Source: Thermodesulfovibrionales bacterium
GTDB lineage: Bacteria > Nitrospirota > Thermodesulfovibrionia > Thermodesulfovibrionales > UBA1546
Assembly: GCA_919901705.1 (NCBI GenBank)
Contig: CAKKPR010000111.1
Coordinates: 1 to 12,334, forward strand
Length of the DNA stretch: 12,334 nt
Direction: 5' to 3'
Shown here in pieces: positions 6,083 to 12,334 of this stretch (its first letter is position 1; the number at the start of each line of letters is the position of its first letter). The notes under the pieces are model-generated. The model did no database searches. It worked only from the letters and a program-made list of their open reading frames with translations, and was not told the origin of the DNA. The translations under genes and the position numbers were made by a program.

Positions 6083-6724
6083 ATGTACAATCTGCAATCT
6101 GATAATAGAACTCATTGCATAAGATGCGGAACTTGCTGCATTAAGGGCGGTCCGACACTGCATAAGGAAGACAAAAAAATATTCCTCGAAGGGCATATCT
6201 CATACCAGCACCTGATAACAATAAGAAAAGGGGAGCTTGCATTCACCCCCTTAAGCGATAAACCTGAACCGGTCAAGCAGGAACTTATCAAGGTGTCAGG
6301 CAAAGGCAGAGCATGGGAGTGCTTATTTTATGACAAAAAGAAGTCCTCTTGCACTATTTACAAACACAGGCCTTTGGAATGCCGCCTTTTGAAATGCTGG
6401 GATACTTCAGAAATTCTCTCTGCCATCGGCAAAGACACGATAACTCGCGCTGACATAATCAGCCAGGATGACCCAATCACAAAGTTTATTGCTAGACATG
6501 AAAAAAAATGTTCCGTCCTGATGGCAGAAAATCTCATTTCCGCAGTGATGAAAAAAAATAGTGATTCAATATCGTTTGCAAAGCTTACGGCACTTGTCCA
6601 ACAGGATCTTGCCATACGCTCAAAGGCCATTTCTGAATTTGGACTTTCAGTTGAGACTGAGCTTTTTTATTTTGGTCGTCCGCTGTTTAAAATCCTGAGA
6701 TATCAGGGGATTTCAGTTGGTTAA
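6083..6724 (+). CDS. YkgJ-family cysteine cluster protein (putative Zn/Fe-chelating)
   Basis: This is the only confident gene on the plus strand, 213 residues. Near the N-terminus it has the CxxCxxCC signature (Cys12, 15, 18, 19 in CIRCGTCCIKGG). A second cysteine set follows at 80, 90, 100 and 105 (WECLFYD, SSCTIY, RPLECRLLKCW), which is the pattern of the YkgJ/PF03692 family. Members are thought to chelate zinc or iron, often annotated as Fe-S oxidoreductases, but a biochemical activity is not established. It is divergent from the SGNH gene (84-bp spacer) and convergent with the dsr operon, sharing the terminator region at 6747-6774. The Shine-Dalgarno is weak (AAAGG nine bases upstream). 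Its place between dsrD and dsrN may be accidental. Confidence 0.85.
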   Translation: MYNLQSDNRTHCIRCGTCCIKGGPTLHKEDKKIFLEGHISYQHLITIRKGELAFTPLSDKPEPVKQELIKVSGKGRAWECLFYDKKKSSCTIYKHRPLECRLLKCWDTSEILSAIGKDTITRADIISQDDPITKFIARHEKKCSVLMAENLISAVMKKNSDSISFAKLTALVQQDLAIRSKAISEFGLSVETELFYFGRPLFKILRYQGISVG

Positions 6725-6746
6725 ATCAATGGCAGGCTTAAAAACA

Positions 6747-6774
6747 AAACAGAGGGGTTTTATCCCCTCTGTTT
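6747..6774 (-). terminator. Rho-independent terminator of the dsr operon
   Basis: A perfect 11-bp stem (AAACAGAGGGG / CCCCTCTGTTT) closes a six-base loop. Read on the minus strand it is followed by a T-rich tract (TGTTTTTAAG), 33 bp after the dsrD stop. On the plus strand the tail is weaker (AAATTA), but it may also help end the convergent YkgJ transcript. Confidence 0.85.
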
Positions 6775-6806
6775 AAATTACATATGAAGTGAAGATGAGA
6801 CTTTTC

Positions 6807-7055
6807 TTACTTTATAAGACCTTTTTCCCTGAGATACTCTTCACTTGGGATTTCAACTGAGCTTGCACCACCGCCGTAAGAATACATAAGTTTTCCCACG
6901 TCTATCATTAGCCTCATAGCCTTCTTGACTTCATCACCCGGCACACTTTCAGCTTCTGAGACGCCTTTGATTATGTCTTTCTCTTTGAGTTTCTTTTTAC
7001 CTTTTGCGGCCTCACAGAAGGCATAAATTTTGTTCTGAAGATCTACTAGTTCCAT
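6807..7055 (-). CDS. dsrD: Dissimilatory sulfite reductase activator DsrD
   Basis: This 82-residue protein lies immediately after dsrAB and matches DsrD in size, position and layout. An N-terminal helix (residues 1-18) leads into a basic, Lys-rich segment, then a helix-turn-helix-like core (DEVKKAMRLMIDVGKLMY). It ends with a glycine-rich wing (YGGGASSVEIP) and a short C-terminal helix. DsrD has a winged-helix fold and is described as an allosteric activator of DsrAB that raises sulfite reduction. It is typical of reductive, not oxidative, Dsr systems. The start is ATG 7055 with a GGGGG/AAGG purine stretch upstream. An 80-bp spacer containing a strong hairpin separates it from dsrB, so its dosage relative to DsrAB may be set post-transcriptionally. 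The terminator follows. Confidence 0.88.
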   Translation of the reverse strand: MELVDLQNKIYAFCEAAKGKKKLKEKDIIKGVSEAESVPGDEVKKAMRLMIDVGKLMYSYGGGASSVEIPSEEYLREKGLIK

Positions 7056-7097
7056 ATACCTTACCCCCGTGATAAATATTTAATGACGTTTATTAAG

Positions 7098-7126
7098 AAG
7101 GCAGTCCCGATATTCGGGACTGCCTT
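7098..7126 (-). promoter_or_regulatory. Perfect 13-bp hairpin between dsrB and dsrD
   Basis: The arms AAGGCAGTCCCGA and TCGGGACTGCCTT enclose a three-base loop, starting 10 bp after the dsrB stop. On the minus strand it is followed by CTTAATAAACG rather than a T-run, so it is more likely an intercistronic mRNA-stabilising, processing or attenuating element than a full terminator. Confidence 0.65.
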
Positions 7127-7135
7127 GCCAATTTT

Positions 7136-8209
7136 TTACGACCACTTAAATGTTGATGCTGTCCTCATTGTATCTCTCATGAAGGTGAAGTCATCGATAG
7201 ACTGGAATGTAAAGTCGATATTGGCCAGTGAGAAGAACCTCTCCCATCCTATCCTTTCTATCCATTCACCTATCCTCTCGTGCTTCCTTGCATTCTTTGC
7301 ATACACTTCAACAATATGCTTTATCGCAGCAACGACCTTCGGCCATCTCGGCGGCTCATTAGAAATGTAAGGGATAACAAGCTTTGAGAACTTTGGATTT
7401 GTCCTCAGGCTGTTTATCTTTCCACCGACCACGATAGCAACTCCGTCACGTTCAGGATCCTTAATGCTGATAGGCGGACACACTGTAAAACAGTTACCGC
7501 AGTACATGCATTTCTCAGCGTTGATTTTAACGCTCTTGTTTGCAGGATCCGGACTTATTGCGCGTGTAGGACATGAACCGATAACTGTGGGAAGTTCGCA
7601 CATGTTCTTGAAGAGTTCATGTTTTACTACGGGCACCTTTGTATGGACAGCAACAACAGCTATGTCAGAGCAGTGAACTGCGCCGCACATATTAACACAG
7701 CAGGCAACTGCAAGCCTTACCTTGTTCGGAAGCCGCTTTGAATCGAAATACTCATAGAGCTCGTCCATCATTGCCTTGACAAGGCCTGAGGCGTCTGTGC
7801 ATGCGCCGTGGCAGTGTACCCATCCCTGGGTATGTACAACATTTGTAATGCCATAGCCTATTCCGCCCATCTTAAAGCCTTTGGCTGTAAGTTCTTTCTT
7901 CAGAGGTTCAAGTTTCTTTTCATCGGATACAAGAAACTCTACGTTGTTCCTTGTTGTATAGCGGAGGTATCCGTCACAATATTTTTCTGCGATCTCACAC
8001 TGTTCACGGATAGTATCTGTTGCGAGTATCCTGGGTGATGCAACCCTGACTGTCCAGAGCTTGTCACCGCTTTCACCTACATGAACCATAGTACCCGGGT
8101 TAATCACCTCATGGTATTTCCATTTGCCGTAATTTTTCTGTATTACAGGCGGCAAGAATTGTTTATAATGAGGCGGGCCTACGTCTGTTTTTCTCTGAGG
8201 TATTGCCAT
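7136..8209 (-). CDS. dsrB: Dissimilatory sulfite reductase, beta subunit
   Basis: This is a full-length 357-residue DsrB. With DsrA it forms the alpha2beta2 cytoplasmic enzyme that reduces sulfite using a siroheme coupled to a [4Fe-4S] cluster. GWVHCHGACTDASG (130-142) provides an upstream cysteine, and the CC-x3-C motif (Cys170, 171, 175 in ACCVNMCG) completes the siroheme-cluster ligands. A ferredoxin domain follows with CMYCGNCFTVCPP (Cys234, 237, 240, 244), plus Cys213 in SCPTRAI. The start is ATG 8209 with AAGGAGG upstream, 27 bp after dsrA, so the two are translationally close. The stop is followed by the dsrB-dsrD hairpin. Nothing is truncated. Confidence 0.97.
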   Translation of the reverse strand: MAIPQRKTDVGPPHYKQFLPPVIQKNYGKWKYHEVINPGTMVHVGESGDKLWTVRVASPRILATDTIREQCEIAEKYCDGYLRYTTRNNVEFLVSDEKKLEPLKKELTAKGFKMGGIGYGITNVVHTQGWVHCHGACTDASGLVKAMMDELYEYFDSKRLPNKVRLAVACCVNMCGAVHCSDIAVVAVHTKVPVVKHELFKNMCELPTVIGSCPTRAISPDPANKSVKINAEKCMYCGNCFTVCPPISIKDPERDGVAIVVGGKINSLRTNPKFSKLVIPYISNEPPRWPKVVAAIKHIVEVYAKNARKHERIGEWIERIGWERFFSLANIDFTFQSIDDFTFMRDTMRTASTFKWS

Positions 8210-8236
8210 TTTTATATCCTCCTTAATTTATTTTAT

Positions 8237-9469
8237 TTAGAATTTATACTTTCCGGTTTTCTTTTCTTCTGCTTCTTTTGCCTTAAACCCTGCCATATCC
8301 TCGTCAGTGTAGAACATGAACGGGTCTTTTCTCGGTTCCTTAATCTGCTGCGGCTGTGGCGCCACTCCGATAGCCTCAAGGAATGACCTCATGCCCTTTA
8401 TCTCAATAACCTCACCGATTCTCTCTCTCGGCTTGCCGTTTTCATCCCACCAATCCCATATCTTGCGGATTAAGTCTTTCAGTTCTGTATATGGCGCTTC
8501 GAGTTTGATGAACGGAACGATTACCCATGAAAGCAATGACCCGACAACGATAGGCGCCTTACTTCCCATGCAGAGAGTTGCTCCCCTTTCGCCGCTCGGC
8601 CTTAATGCCTTTGTCATCTTTGTTATGCAGTGCATACATCTGCTGCACTCTGCATTGTTTATTTTCATTTCCTTACCGTCATAATTTATGCACTGTGTCG
8701 GACACATATCAACGATCTCAGCCTTTATATCCATTGTCTTTGCATAATTCTTGACTTCAGCCTGATCAATCTTTATGTCGCCCTTCCATGTGCCAATTAT
8801 GGATAGGTCTGCGCGGGCAATGGCTGCAACACAGTCACATGCACAGCCTGATGACTTTATTTTGAATTTATAGGAGAATGACGGCCTGTGAAGCTCATCC
8901 TGGAATTCCTGTGTAAGGTTATATGTGATATCCAGGGTATCATAATTGGACCACTCACAGCGAGCAGGACCAACACAGCAGCTCGGAGTTCTGAGCGCTG
9001 AACCGGAACCGCCAAGGTCCCATCCGCGCGAAGAGTATTCTGCGAAAATGTTTTCAAGATGCTCGGTCTTGGTACCGAGAAGGACAAGGTCACCGGTTGA
9101 ACCATGCACGTTTGTCAGGCCGCTTCCGTATTTGTCCCATATATCGCATATCTCTTTCAATGCCTTACCTGTATAGAAGAATCCGCTTGGTTGGTTTATT
9201 CTTACTGTGTGGAAATGTGCCACACCCGGGAATTCATTACCAATTTCAGAATATCTTCCGATAACTCCTCCACCATAACCAAGAACCCCAACGATGCCAC
9301 CATGTTTCCAGTATCCCATTTTTGTGCTGTAGCACTTCTCGAGATGACCGACGGCATCATTTGCCATCTCACTCTTCTTGCCAGCCTTCTTCATCTCTGT
9401 GACAAAGCTGGGCCACGGACCTTTTTCTAATTCATCGAGCAACGGCGTGTTGTACTTCTTGCCAGCCAT
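8237..9469 (-). CDS. dsrA: Dissimilatory sulfite reductase, alpha subunit
   Basis: This is a full-length 410-residue DsrA. The N-terminus (PLLDELEKGPWPSFV) is typical of the family. The siroheme-linked [4Fe-4S] ligands are Cys165-x5-Cys171 (CCVGPARCEW) and Cys209-x3-Cys213 (SSGCACDCVAAIARADL). The ferredoxin domain shows CPTQC (256-260) and CSRCMHC (275-281). A Trp-rich C-terminal region (IWDWWDENGKPRERIGE) and a charged tail follow. The usual sequence at the second pair, as I recall it, is CPNDC; here it is CACDC, with an extra Cys at 211. The start is ATG 9469 with AAGGAGG seven bases before. The gene is preceded by a 177-bp A+T-rich spacer from tusA, which may hold an additional promoter. 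Together with DsrD, it indicates a reductive enzyme. Confidence 0.97.
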   Translation of the reverse strand: MAGKKYNTPLLDELEKGPWPSFVTEMKKAGKKSEMANDAVGHLEKCYSTKMGYWKHGGIVGVLGYGGGVIGRYSEIGNEFPGVAHFHTVRINQPSGFFYTGKALKEICDIWDKYGSGLTNVHGSTGDLVLLGTKTEHLENIFAEYSSRGWDLGGSGSALRTPSCCVGPARCEWSNYDTLDITYNLTQEFQDELHRPSFSYKFKIKSSGCACDCVAAIARADLSIIGTWKGDIKIDQAEVKNYAKTMDIKAEIVDMCPTQCINYDGKEMKINNAECSRCMHCITKMTKALRPSGERGATLCMGSKAPIVVGSLLSWVIVPFIKLEAPYTELKDLIRKIWDWWDENGKPRERIGEVIEIKGMRSFLEAIGVAPQPQQIKEPRKDPFMFYTDEDMAGFKAKEAEEKKTGKYKF

Positions 9470-9646
9470 AAAGTCCTCCTTCTTATTTGATAGATTTTGA
9501 AAAAACTTTTCCTTTTTTATCTTTTACTTAAAAGTAAGCAGTAAAGAGTAATATACTGTCTGTGTAATGGTCAAATAAAAAAAATTAATCTATGAATCAC
9601 AATTATTTATCTGCCTATAAATTAAAAGATTAAATAAATGTATAGT
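9470..9646 (-). promoter_or_regulatory. A+T-rich tusA-dsrA spacer with candidate internal promoter
   Basis: On the minus strand, TTGACC (9569-9574) is followed by TATATT (9550-9555) or TATTAC (9548-9553) at a shorter-than-ideal spacing. Downstream, a small inverted repeat TTACTT/AAGTAA (9524-9537) sits in the would-be dsrA leader, as an operator or hairpin candidate. No terminator follows tusA, so read-through into dsrA is also possible. The calls within the spacer are weak. Confidence 0.35.
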
Positions 9647-9886
9647 TCAAATAACCTTTTTTATGTAATACAGGAATTCCCCTTTTTCCTCGCGCATCTC
9701 GAGCAGTTCATTGCCTGTGCGTTTTAAAAGGGCAGGGATATCAGCCTTTGTGCCGGCATCTGTTGCTTCAACAAAAAGTATCTGGCCTATCTCCATGGAG
9801 TCAAGGGCTTTCTTGGTTTTTATCAGAGGCATGGGACAGTTAAGACCTTTACAGTTCAGGGTCACATCAGGCTTTATGTCGGACAT
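9647..9886 (-). CDS. tusA: TusA/SirA-family sulfur carrier protein
   Basis: This 79-residue protein has the TusA signature LNCKGLNCPMPLIKTKKAL, with the active Cys17 in CPMP and a second Cys12. TusA proteins carry a persulfide on this cysteine and pass sulfur between cytoplasmic partners, for tRNA thiolation, molybdenum cofactor or dissimilatory sulfur metabolism. Its position just upstream of dsrAB suggests the last. The start is ATG 9884-9886 with GGAGGTG four bases before. A near-consensus promoter (9925-9954) drives it, and it may be the first gene of a tusA-dsrABD transcript. In sulfur oxidisers TusA works with DsrEFH, but none of those genes is in the window, and DsrD argues for reduction. 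Which partner receives the sulfur is not visible here. Confidence 0.92.
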   Translation of the reverse strand: MSDIKPDVTLNCKGLNCPMPLIKTKKALDSMEIGQILFVEATDAGTKADIPALLKRTGNELLEMREEKGEFLYYIKKVI

Positions 9887-9924
9887 TTTACACCTCCATT
9901 TTAAGGCAGGTTAGTTTGCAGTTA

Positions 9925-9954
9925 ACTATACTTCTTCAAAAGAAAGATTGTCAA
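9925..9954 (-). promoter_or_regulatory. Near-consensus sigma70 promoter upstream of tusA
   Basis: TTGACA (9949-9954) and TATAGT (9925-9930) are separated by 18 bases on the minus strand. The predicted start lies about 30 bp before the tusA ATG, leaving a short leader with the GGAGGTG ribosome-binding site. This is the best promoter in the window and separates the DUF116 gene from the tusA/dsr group. Confidence 0.7.
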
Positions 9955-9981
9955 GGGCAGAGTGAAGGGCAGGGAGAAGGG

Positions 9982-10503
9982 TTATTGGCTGAAAAATCTT
10001 ATTGCCTCTTTAACCTTTTCCAGATCCACCTGAGTATTAAGGCAGGGACCGAAAGGACGTTCATTTGTAATGCCCAAAACAGGAAGAGGATACGTATCAA
10101 CTATTCCGCTGCTGAGGTCTGTTTCACATGCAACAGCTATAATTGCGCCTGGCATTATATCTTTCACAATACGCCTTGCAAGCGTTCCGCCTGTTGCAAC
10201 AGAGAGGCTCAGTTTGTTTTCGTCTGCAATCTGAATAAGGTCTCTTATCTCGCACTTTCCGCAGCCTTCACAGTTATAAACATTATGCGTCAGCCTGATA
10301 GTACACTCATCTATCTGAAGGCAGTGCGGCAAGAGAATCAATATTTTCTTTGTCCTGGGATTCTCGGCCCGTACAAGCTTATTGTTAAGATTTATGATAA
10401 ACCTTTGCAGTTTCTCCTTCTTATCTTTTTTAAACGAACCCACAAGCATAAGTGCAGGATAGAGAAACCTCAGCACAAGTCCTCTAATCCATCTGTTTTT
10501 CAT
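9982..10503 (-). CDS. DUF116 family cysteine-rich protein
   Basis: This 173-residue protein belongs to the DUF116 family. A hydrophobic, basic N-terminal stretch (residues 5-22, RWIRGLVLRFLYPALML) may associate with the membrane. The core shows LLPHCLQ (Cys61), Cys67, then the NCEGCGKC cluster (Cys78, 81, 84). The family-like ATGGTLARR, an ACETDL (Cys126) and GPC (Cys154) follow. The cysteine spacing suggests an Fe-S cluster or zinc site, but no function is established. I choose ATG 10503; a TTG at 10506 is in frame. The start overlaps the end of fmt by 20 bp, so translation is probably coupled. From memory, def-fmt-DUF116 order recurs in Geobacter-like and related genomes. Confidence 0.85.
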   Translation of the reverse strand: MKNRWIRGLVLRFLYPALMLVGSFKKDKKEKLQRFIINLNNKLVRAENPRTKKILILLPHCLQIDECTIRLTHNVYNCEGCGKCEIRDLIQIADENKLSLSVATGGTLARRIVKDIMPGAIIAVACETDLSSGIVDTYPLPVLGITNERPFGPCLNTQVDLEKVKEAIRFFSQ

Positions 10504-11440
10504 CAAAATATTGCCCTTCTCTTATGTTTCTTCCCCGGATAAACTCGCCTGCCGACATTACCTTTTTGCCTTCGGGCTGAAGCTCTATAATTGAAATAAG
10601 GCCTTTAGCAGTACCAACAACAAGTCCATCTCGGTTTCGAGTCGCAACGACTTTCAACGCCCTTTCTATCCTTCCGGGTTTTCCCTGACCATCAAACGCC
10701 CTTACTTTAATAATTTTAATCCTTTCTTTGCCCAAATAACAATATGCACACGGCCATGGATACATACCACGTACAAAATTAAATAATTCAATTGCTGTCT
10801 TTGACCAGTTGAGCAATCCATCCTCTTTTTTTATGATAGGCGCGTAAGACGCTTCGCCGGTCTGGGGTCTGGGTTTTATTGAGTCTTCCTTTATACCTTT
10901 TATTGTCTTGAGCAACAGAGAGGCCCCGAGTTCGGATAATTTTCTGCTCAGGGTTTCCGTGGTATCTTCATCGCTTATTCGTATCTTTTCCTCAAGCAGG
11001 ATATCGCCTGTATCTAGCCCCTTATCCATAAGCATCGTTGTAACACCCGTAAACTCCTCTCCATTTATTATTGCCCATGATATCGGCGCAGCCCCCCTGT
11101 ACTTAGGCAGCAAGGAGGCGTGAACATTTATGCAGCCGAAAGGCGGAAGATTAAGAATACTTTCGGGGAGTATCCTTCCGTATGCCACAACTACTATAAG
11201 TTCAGGTCTAATCACTGAAAGTTCATTAAGGAAATCTGCGTCCTTAATACTTGCCGGCTGAAAAATGCGCACCCCTTCCTTTATGGCAAGTTCTTTAACA
11301 GGAGGCTGAGACAGCAGATGCCCCCTGCCCTTTTTCTTGTCAGGCTGCGTCACAACTGCGGGAATTTCTTCCCCGGACTGTAGAAGTGCATTGAGTGTCG
11401 GGACTGCAAATAAAGGTGTGCCAAAAAAAACTATCCGCAT
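10484..11440 (-). CDS. fmt: Methionyl-tRNA formyltransferase
   Basis: This 318-residue enzyme transfers a formyl group from 10-formyl-tetrahydrofolate to the amino group of Met-tRNA(fMet). MRIVFFGTPLFAVPTL is the classic N-terminus, so I start at ATG 11440 rather than at the TTG 15 bases upstream. The formyltransferase motif INVHASLLPKYRGAAPI carries Asn105 and His107, and Asp143 lies in GLDTGDILLE, matching the family's catalytic triad. The C-terminal part (from about residue 205) is the OB-like tRNA-binding domain. Length is normal. The gene is 46 bp after def, the usual partner that removes the formyl group again, and overlaps the DUF116 gene. Confidence 0.96.
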   Translation of the reverse strand: MRIVFFGTPLFAVPTLNALLQSGEEIPAVVTQPDKKKGRGHLLSQPPVKELAIKEGVRIFQPASIKDADFLNELSVIRPELIVVVAYGRILPESILNLPPFGCINVHASLLPKYRGAAPISWAIINGEEFTGVTTMLMDKGLDTGDILLEEKIRISDEDTTETLSRKLSELGASLLLKTIKGIKEDSIKPRPQTGEASYAPIIKKEDGLLNWSKTAIELFNFVRGMYPWPCAYCYLGKERIKIIKVRAFDGQGKPGRIERALKVVATRNRDGLVVGTAKGLISIIELQPEGKKVMSAGEFIRGRNIREGQYFDEKQMD

Positions 11441-11486
11441 TATACTGAAGGGCAACCTGAAACAGCAGTCTTATATTCCTGCCTTA

Positions 11487-11996
11487 TCATTTCATGTTTG
11501 CCAGGTTTTTTTTATAACGTTTCTTGAAAAATTCCCTTTTAATCGGGCTTATCCTGTCAATAAAAAGCAAACCATCGAGATGGTCTATCTCATGCTGCAG
11601 CGCGCGGGCCAATAGGTCTCTGCCTTCTATCTCTATCATATTGCCCTTTCTGTCCAGCGCCCTTACAACAACCTCCTCAGCCCTCTTCACTTTTGACCTG
11701 TAGTCCGGAATGCTGAGACATCCCTCTTCTTCCTCAACAGAACCTTTTTTTCCAATAATCTTTGGGTTTATGAGAACTATCAAAGGGATGCTTTCATCTG
11801 CTGTGCTTACATCTATTACACAGAGCCTCTTTGAAACGCCTACCTGATTAGCAGCAAGACCAACCCCCTTTGCAGCATACATTGTCTCTATCAGGTCATC
11901 TATCAGATGGTGAATACTGCCGTTTATGTCACCGACAGGCGCAGTCTTTTCCTTTAAGACTTTTTCAGGATACTTTTTAATCTCCAGCACAGCCAT
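11487..11996 (-). CDS. def: Peptide deformylase
   Basis: This 169-residue metalloenzyme removes the N-formyl group from nascent proteins. All three family motifs are intact: GVGLAANQ (44-51), EGCLS (91-95, metal ligand Cys93) and QHEIDH (134-139, ligands His135 and His139, catalytic Glu136). The start MAVLEIKKYPEKVLKE matches family N-termini. There is no Shine-Dalgarno next to this ATG. Instead TATAAT lies five bases upstream, suggesting a leaderless transcript. It is followed at 46 bp by fmt and preceded at 93 bp by rapZ. Confidence 0.96.
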   Translation of the reverse strand: MAVLEIKKYPEKVLKEKTAPVGDINGSIHHLIDDLIETMYAAKGVGLAANQVGVSKRLCVIDVSTADESIPLIVLINPKIIGKKGSVEEEEGCLSIPDYRSKVKRAEEVVVRALDRKGNMIEIEGRDLLARALQHEIDHLDGLLFIDRISPIKREFFKKRYKKNLANMK

Positions 11997-12001
11997 TTTT
12001 T

Positions 12002-12031
12002 ATTATAAAACATTTCTACTTCCTCTGTCTT
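12002..12031 (-). promoter_or_regulatory. def: Candidate def promoter overlapping the start region
   Basis: On the minus strand, AAGACA (12026-12031) and a perfect TATAAT (12002-12007) are separated by 18 bases. Only AAAAA lies between the -10 box and the def ATG, so transcription would begin at or within the start codon. The nearest purine-rich stretch (AGAGGAAG) is too far upstream to act as a ribosome-binding site. Confidence 0.5.
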
Positions 12032-12089
12032 GACGAATAAAAGTCTTCAATGTTGCAATTTGCTTGCCTTTAATAAACTTAATAATGCT

Positions 12090-12334
12090 TTATTGTAAGT
12101 CCCGATGTACGATATTAATATCAACAGGCTGATTTTTTATGAGAGATGCGATTTTTTCAGTTATTGCCGGCGAGCGGTGTCTCCCGCCTGTGCATCCGAT
12201 ACCAATGGTGAGATAGGTCTTGCCTTCCTTTATATAAAGCGGAATAAGAAAATTAAGCAGTCCTTTCAGTTTCTTCATGAATTCCTTTGTCCGGGGTTTC
12301 TCAAAGATAAATTTTTTAACCGGCATGTCAATGC
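12090..12334 (-). CDS. rapZ: RapZ/YvcJ-family protein, C-terminal part (5' end beyond window)
   Basis: The frame enters from the right edge and ends at TAA 12090-12092. About 81 codons are visible. The segment FLIPLYIKEGKTYLTIGIGC followed by TGGRHRSPAI is the signature of the RapZ C-terminal domain (GCTGG(R/K)HRS). RapZ proteins bind RNA and nucleotides; in E. coli RapZ controls the small RNA GlmZ and thereby glucosamine-6-phosphate synthase. In other phyla the role is less clear, and the protein is usually annotated as an RNase adapter or P-loop nucleotide-binding protein. The N-terminal P-loop domain is outside the window. It ends HRDL-Q, 93 bp before def. Confidence 0.88.
   Translation of the reverse strand, partial: IDMPVKKFIFEKPRTKEFMKKLKGLLNFLIPLYIKEGKTYLTIGIGCTGGRHRSPAITEKIASLIKNQPVDINIVHRDLQ

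Noticed and set aside
6807..9886. Oxidative (reverse) Dsr system
   Set aside because: DsrD is present, and dsrEFH, dsrC and dsrL are not seen here. Reductive type is the simpler reading, though phylogeny was not run.
9953..9988. GGGCAG/GAAGGG low-complexity stretch as a repeat element
   Set aside because: It has too few and irregular copies, and simply abuts the DUF116 stop.
9916..10542. 208-codon plus-strand frame opposite the DUF116 gene
   Set aside because: It is longer than the DUF116 gene but shows no domain, no ribosome-binding site and a Cys/Phe-rich shadow composition. The minus-strand frame has clear family motifs.
11441..11455. Upstream TTG start for fmt
   Set aside because: It has no ribosome-binding site, and the family N-terminus begins at the ATG at 11440.

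Overview
The window looks like the chromosome of an anaerobic, sulfite/sulfate-reducing bacterium. It carries a reductive-type dissimilatory sulfite reductase cluster (tusA, dsrA, dsrB, dsrD) and, 1.4 kb downstream, a CbiA-family amidase that fits DsrN. Moderate A+T content, the gene content and the Dsr proteins suggest Nitrospirota (Thermodesulfovibrio-like) or a Desulfobacterota relative. This is an inference, because the window contains no rRNA or other phylogenetic marker I can place firmly.

Layout, right to left in the direction of most transcription. (1) 12334-9982, minus strand: the 3' end of rapZ, peptide deformylase (def), methionyl-tRNA formyltransferase (fmt), and a Cys-rich DUF116 protein whose start overlaps fmt. 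(2) 9954-6747, minus strand: a near-consensus promoter, tusA, a 177-bp A+T-rich gap, dsrA, dsrB, a perfect 13-bp hairpin, dsrD, and a strong hairpin terminator. (3) 6083-6724, plus strand: a convergent YkgJ-type Cys-cluster protein. (4) 5998-3961, minus strand: a small SGNH hydrolase and the CbiA/DsrN amidase, whose interdomain linker carries two in-frame repetitive elements. (5) 3755-1, minus strand: more G+C-rich genes for exported proteins I cannot name. These are a coiled-coil/LRG-repeat/TPR-like protein, an ankyrin-TPR protein, a Cys-rich secreted protein, and a truncated gene for a membrane-anchored protein. The first two are each split by a single +1 frameshift.

How the genes work together: DsrAB reduces sulfite at a coupled siroheme-[4Fe-4S] centre, DsrD is its known activator, TusA is a persulfide carrier, and DsrN homologues amidate the siroheme used by DsrAB. 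Regions 1 to 4 therefore combine housekeeping formyl-methionine metabolism with sulfur respiration. Region 5 differs in composition, ribosome-binding-site strength and protein type and looks like accessory DNA. No RNA gene, CRISPR array, transposase or integrase is visible. No gene-free stretch exceeds 300 bases; the longest, 3756-3960, holds only the leader of the first accessory gene and a weak inverted repeat.
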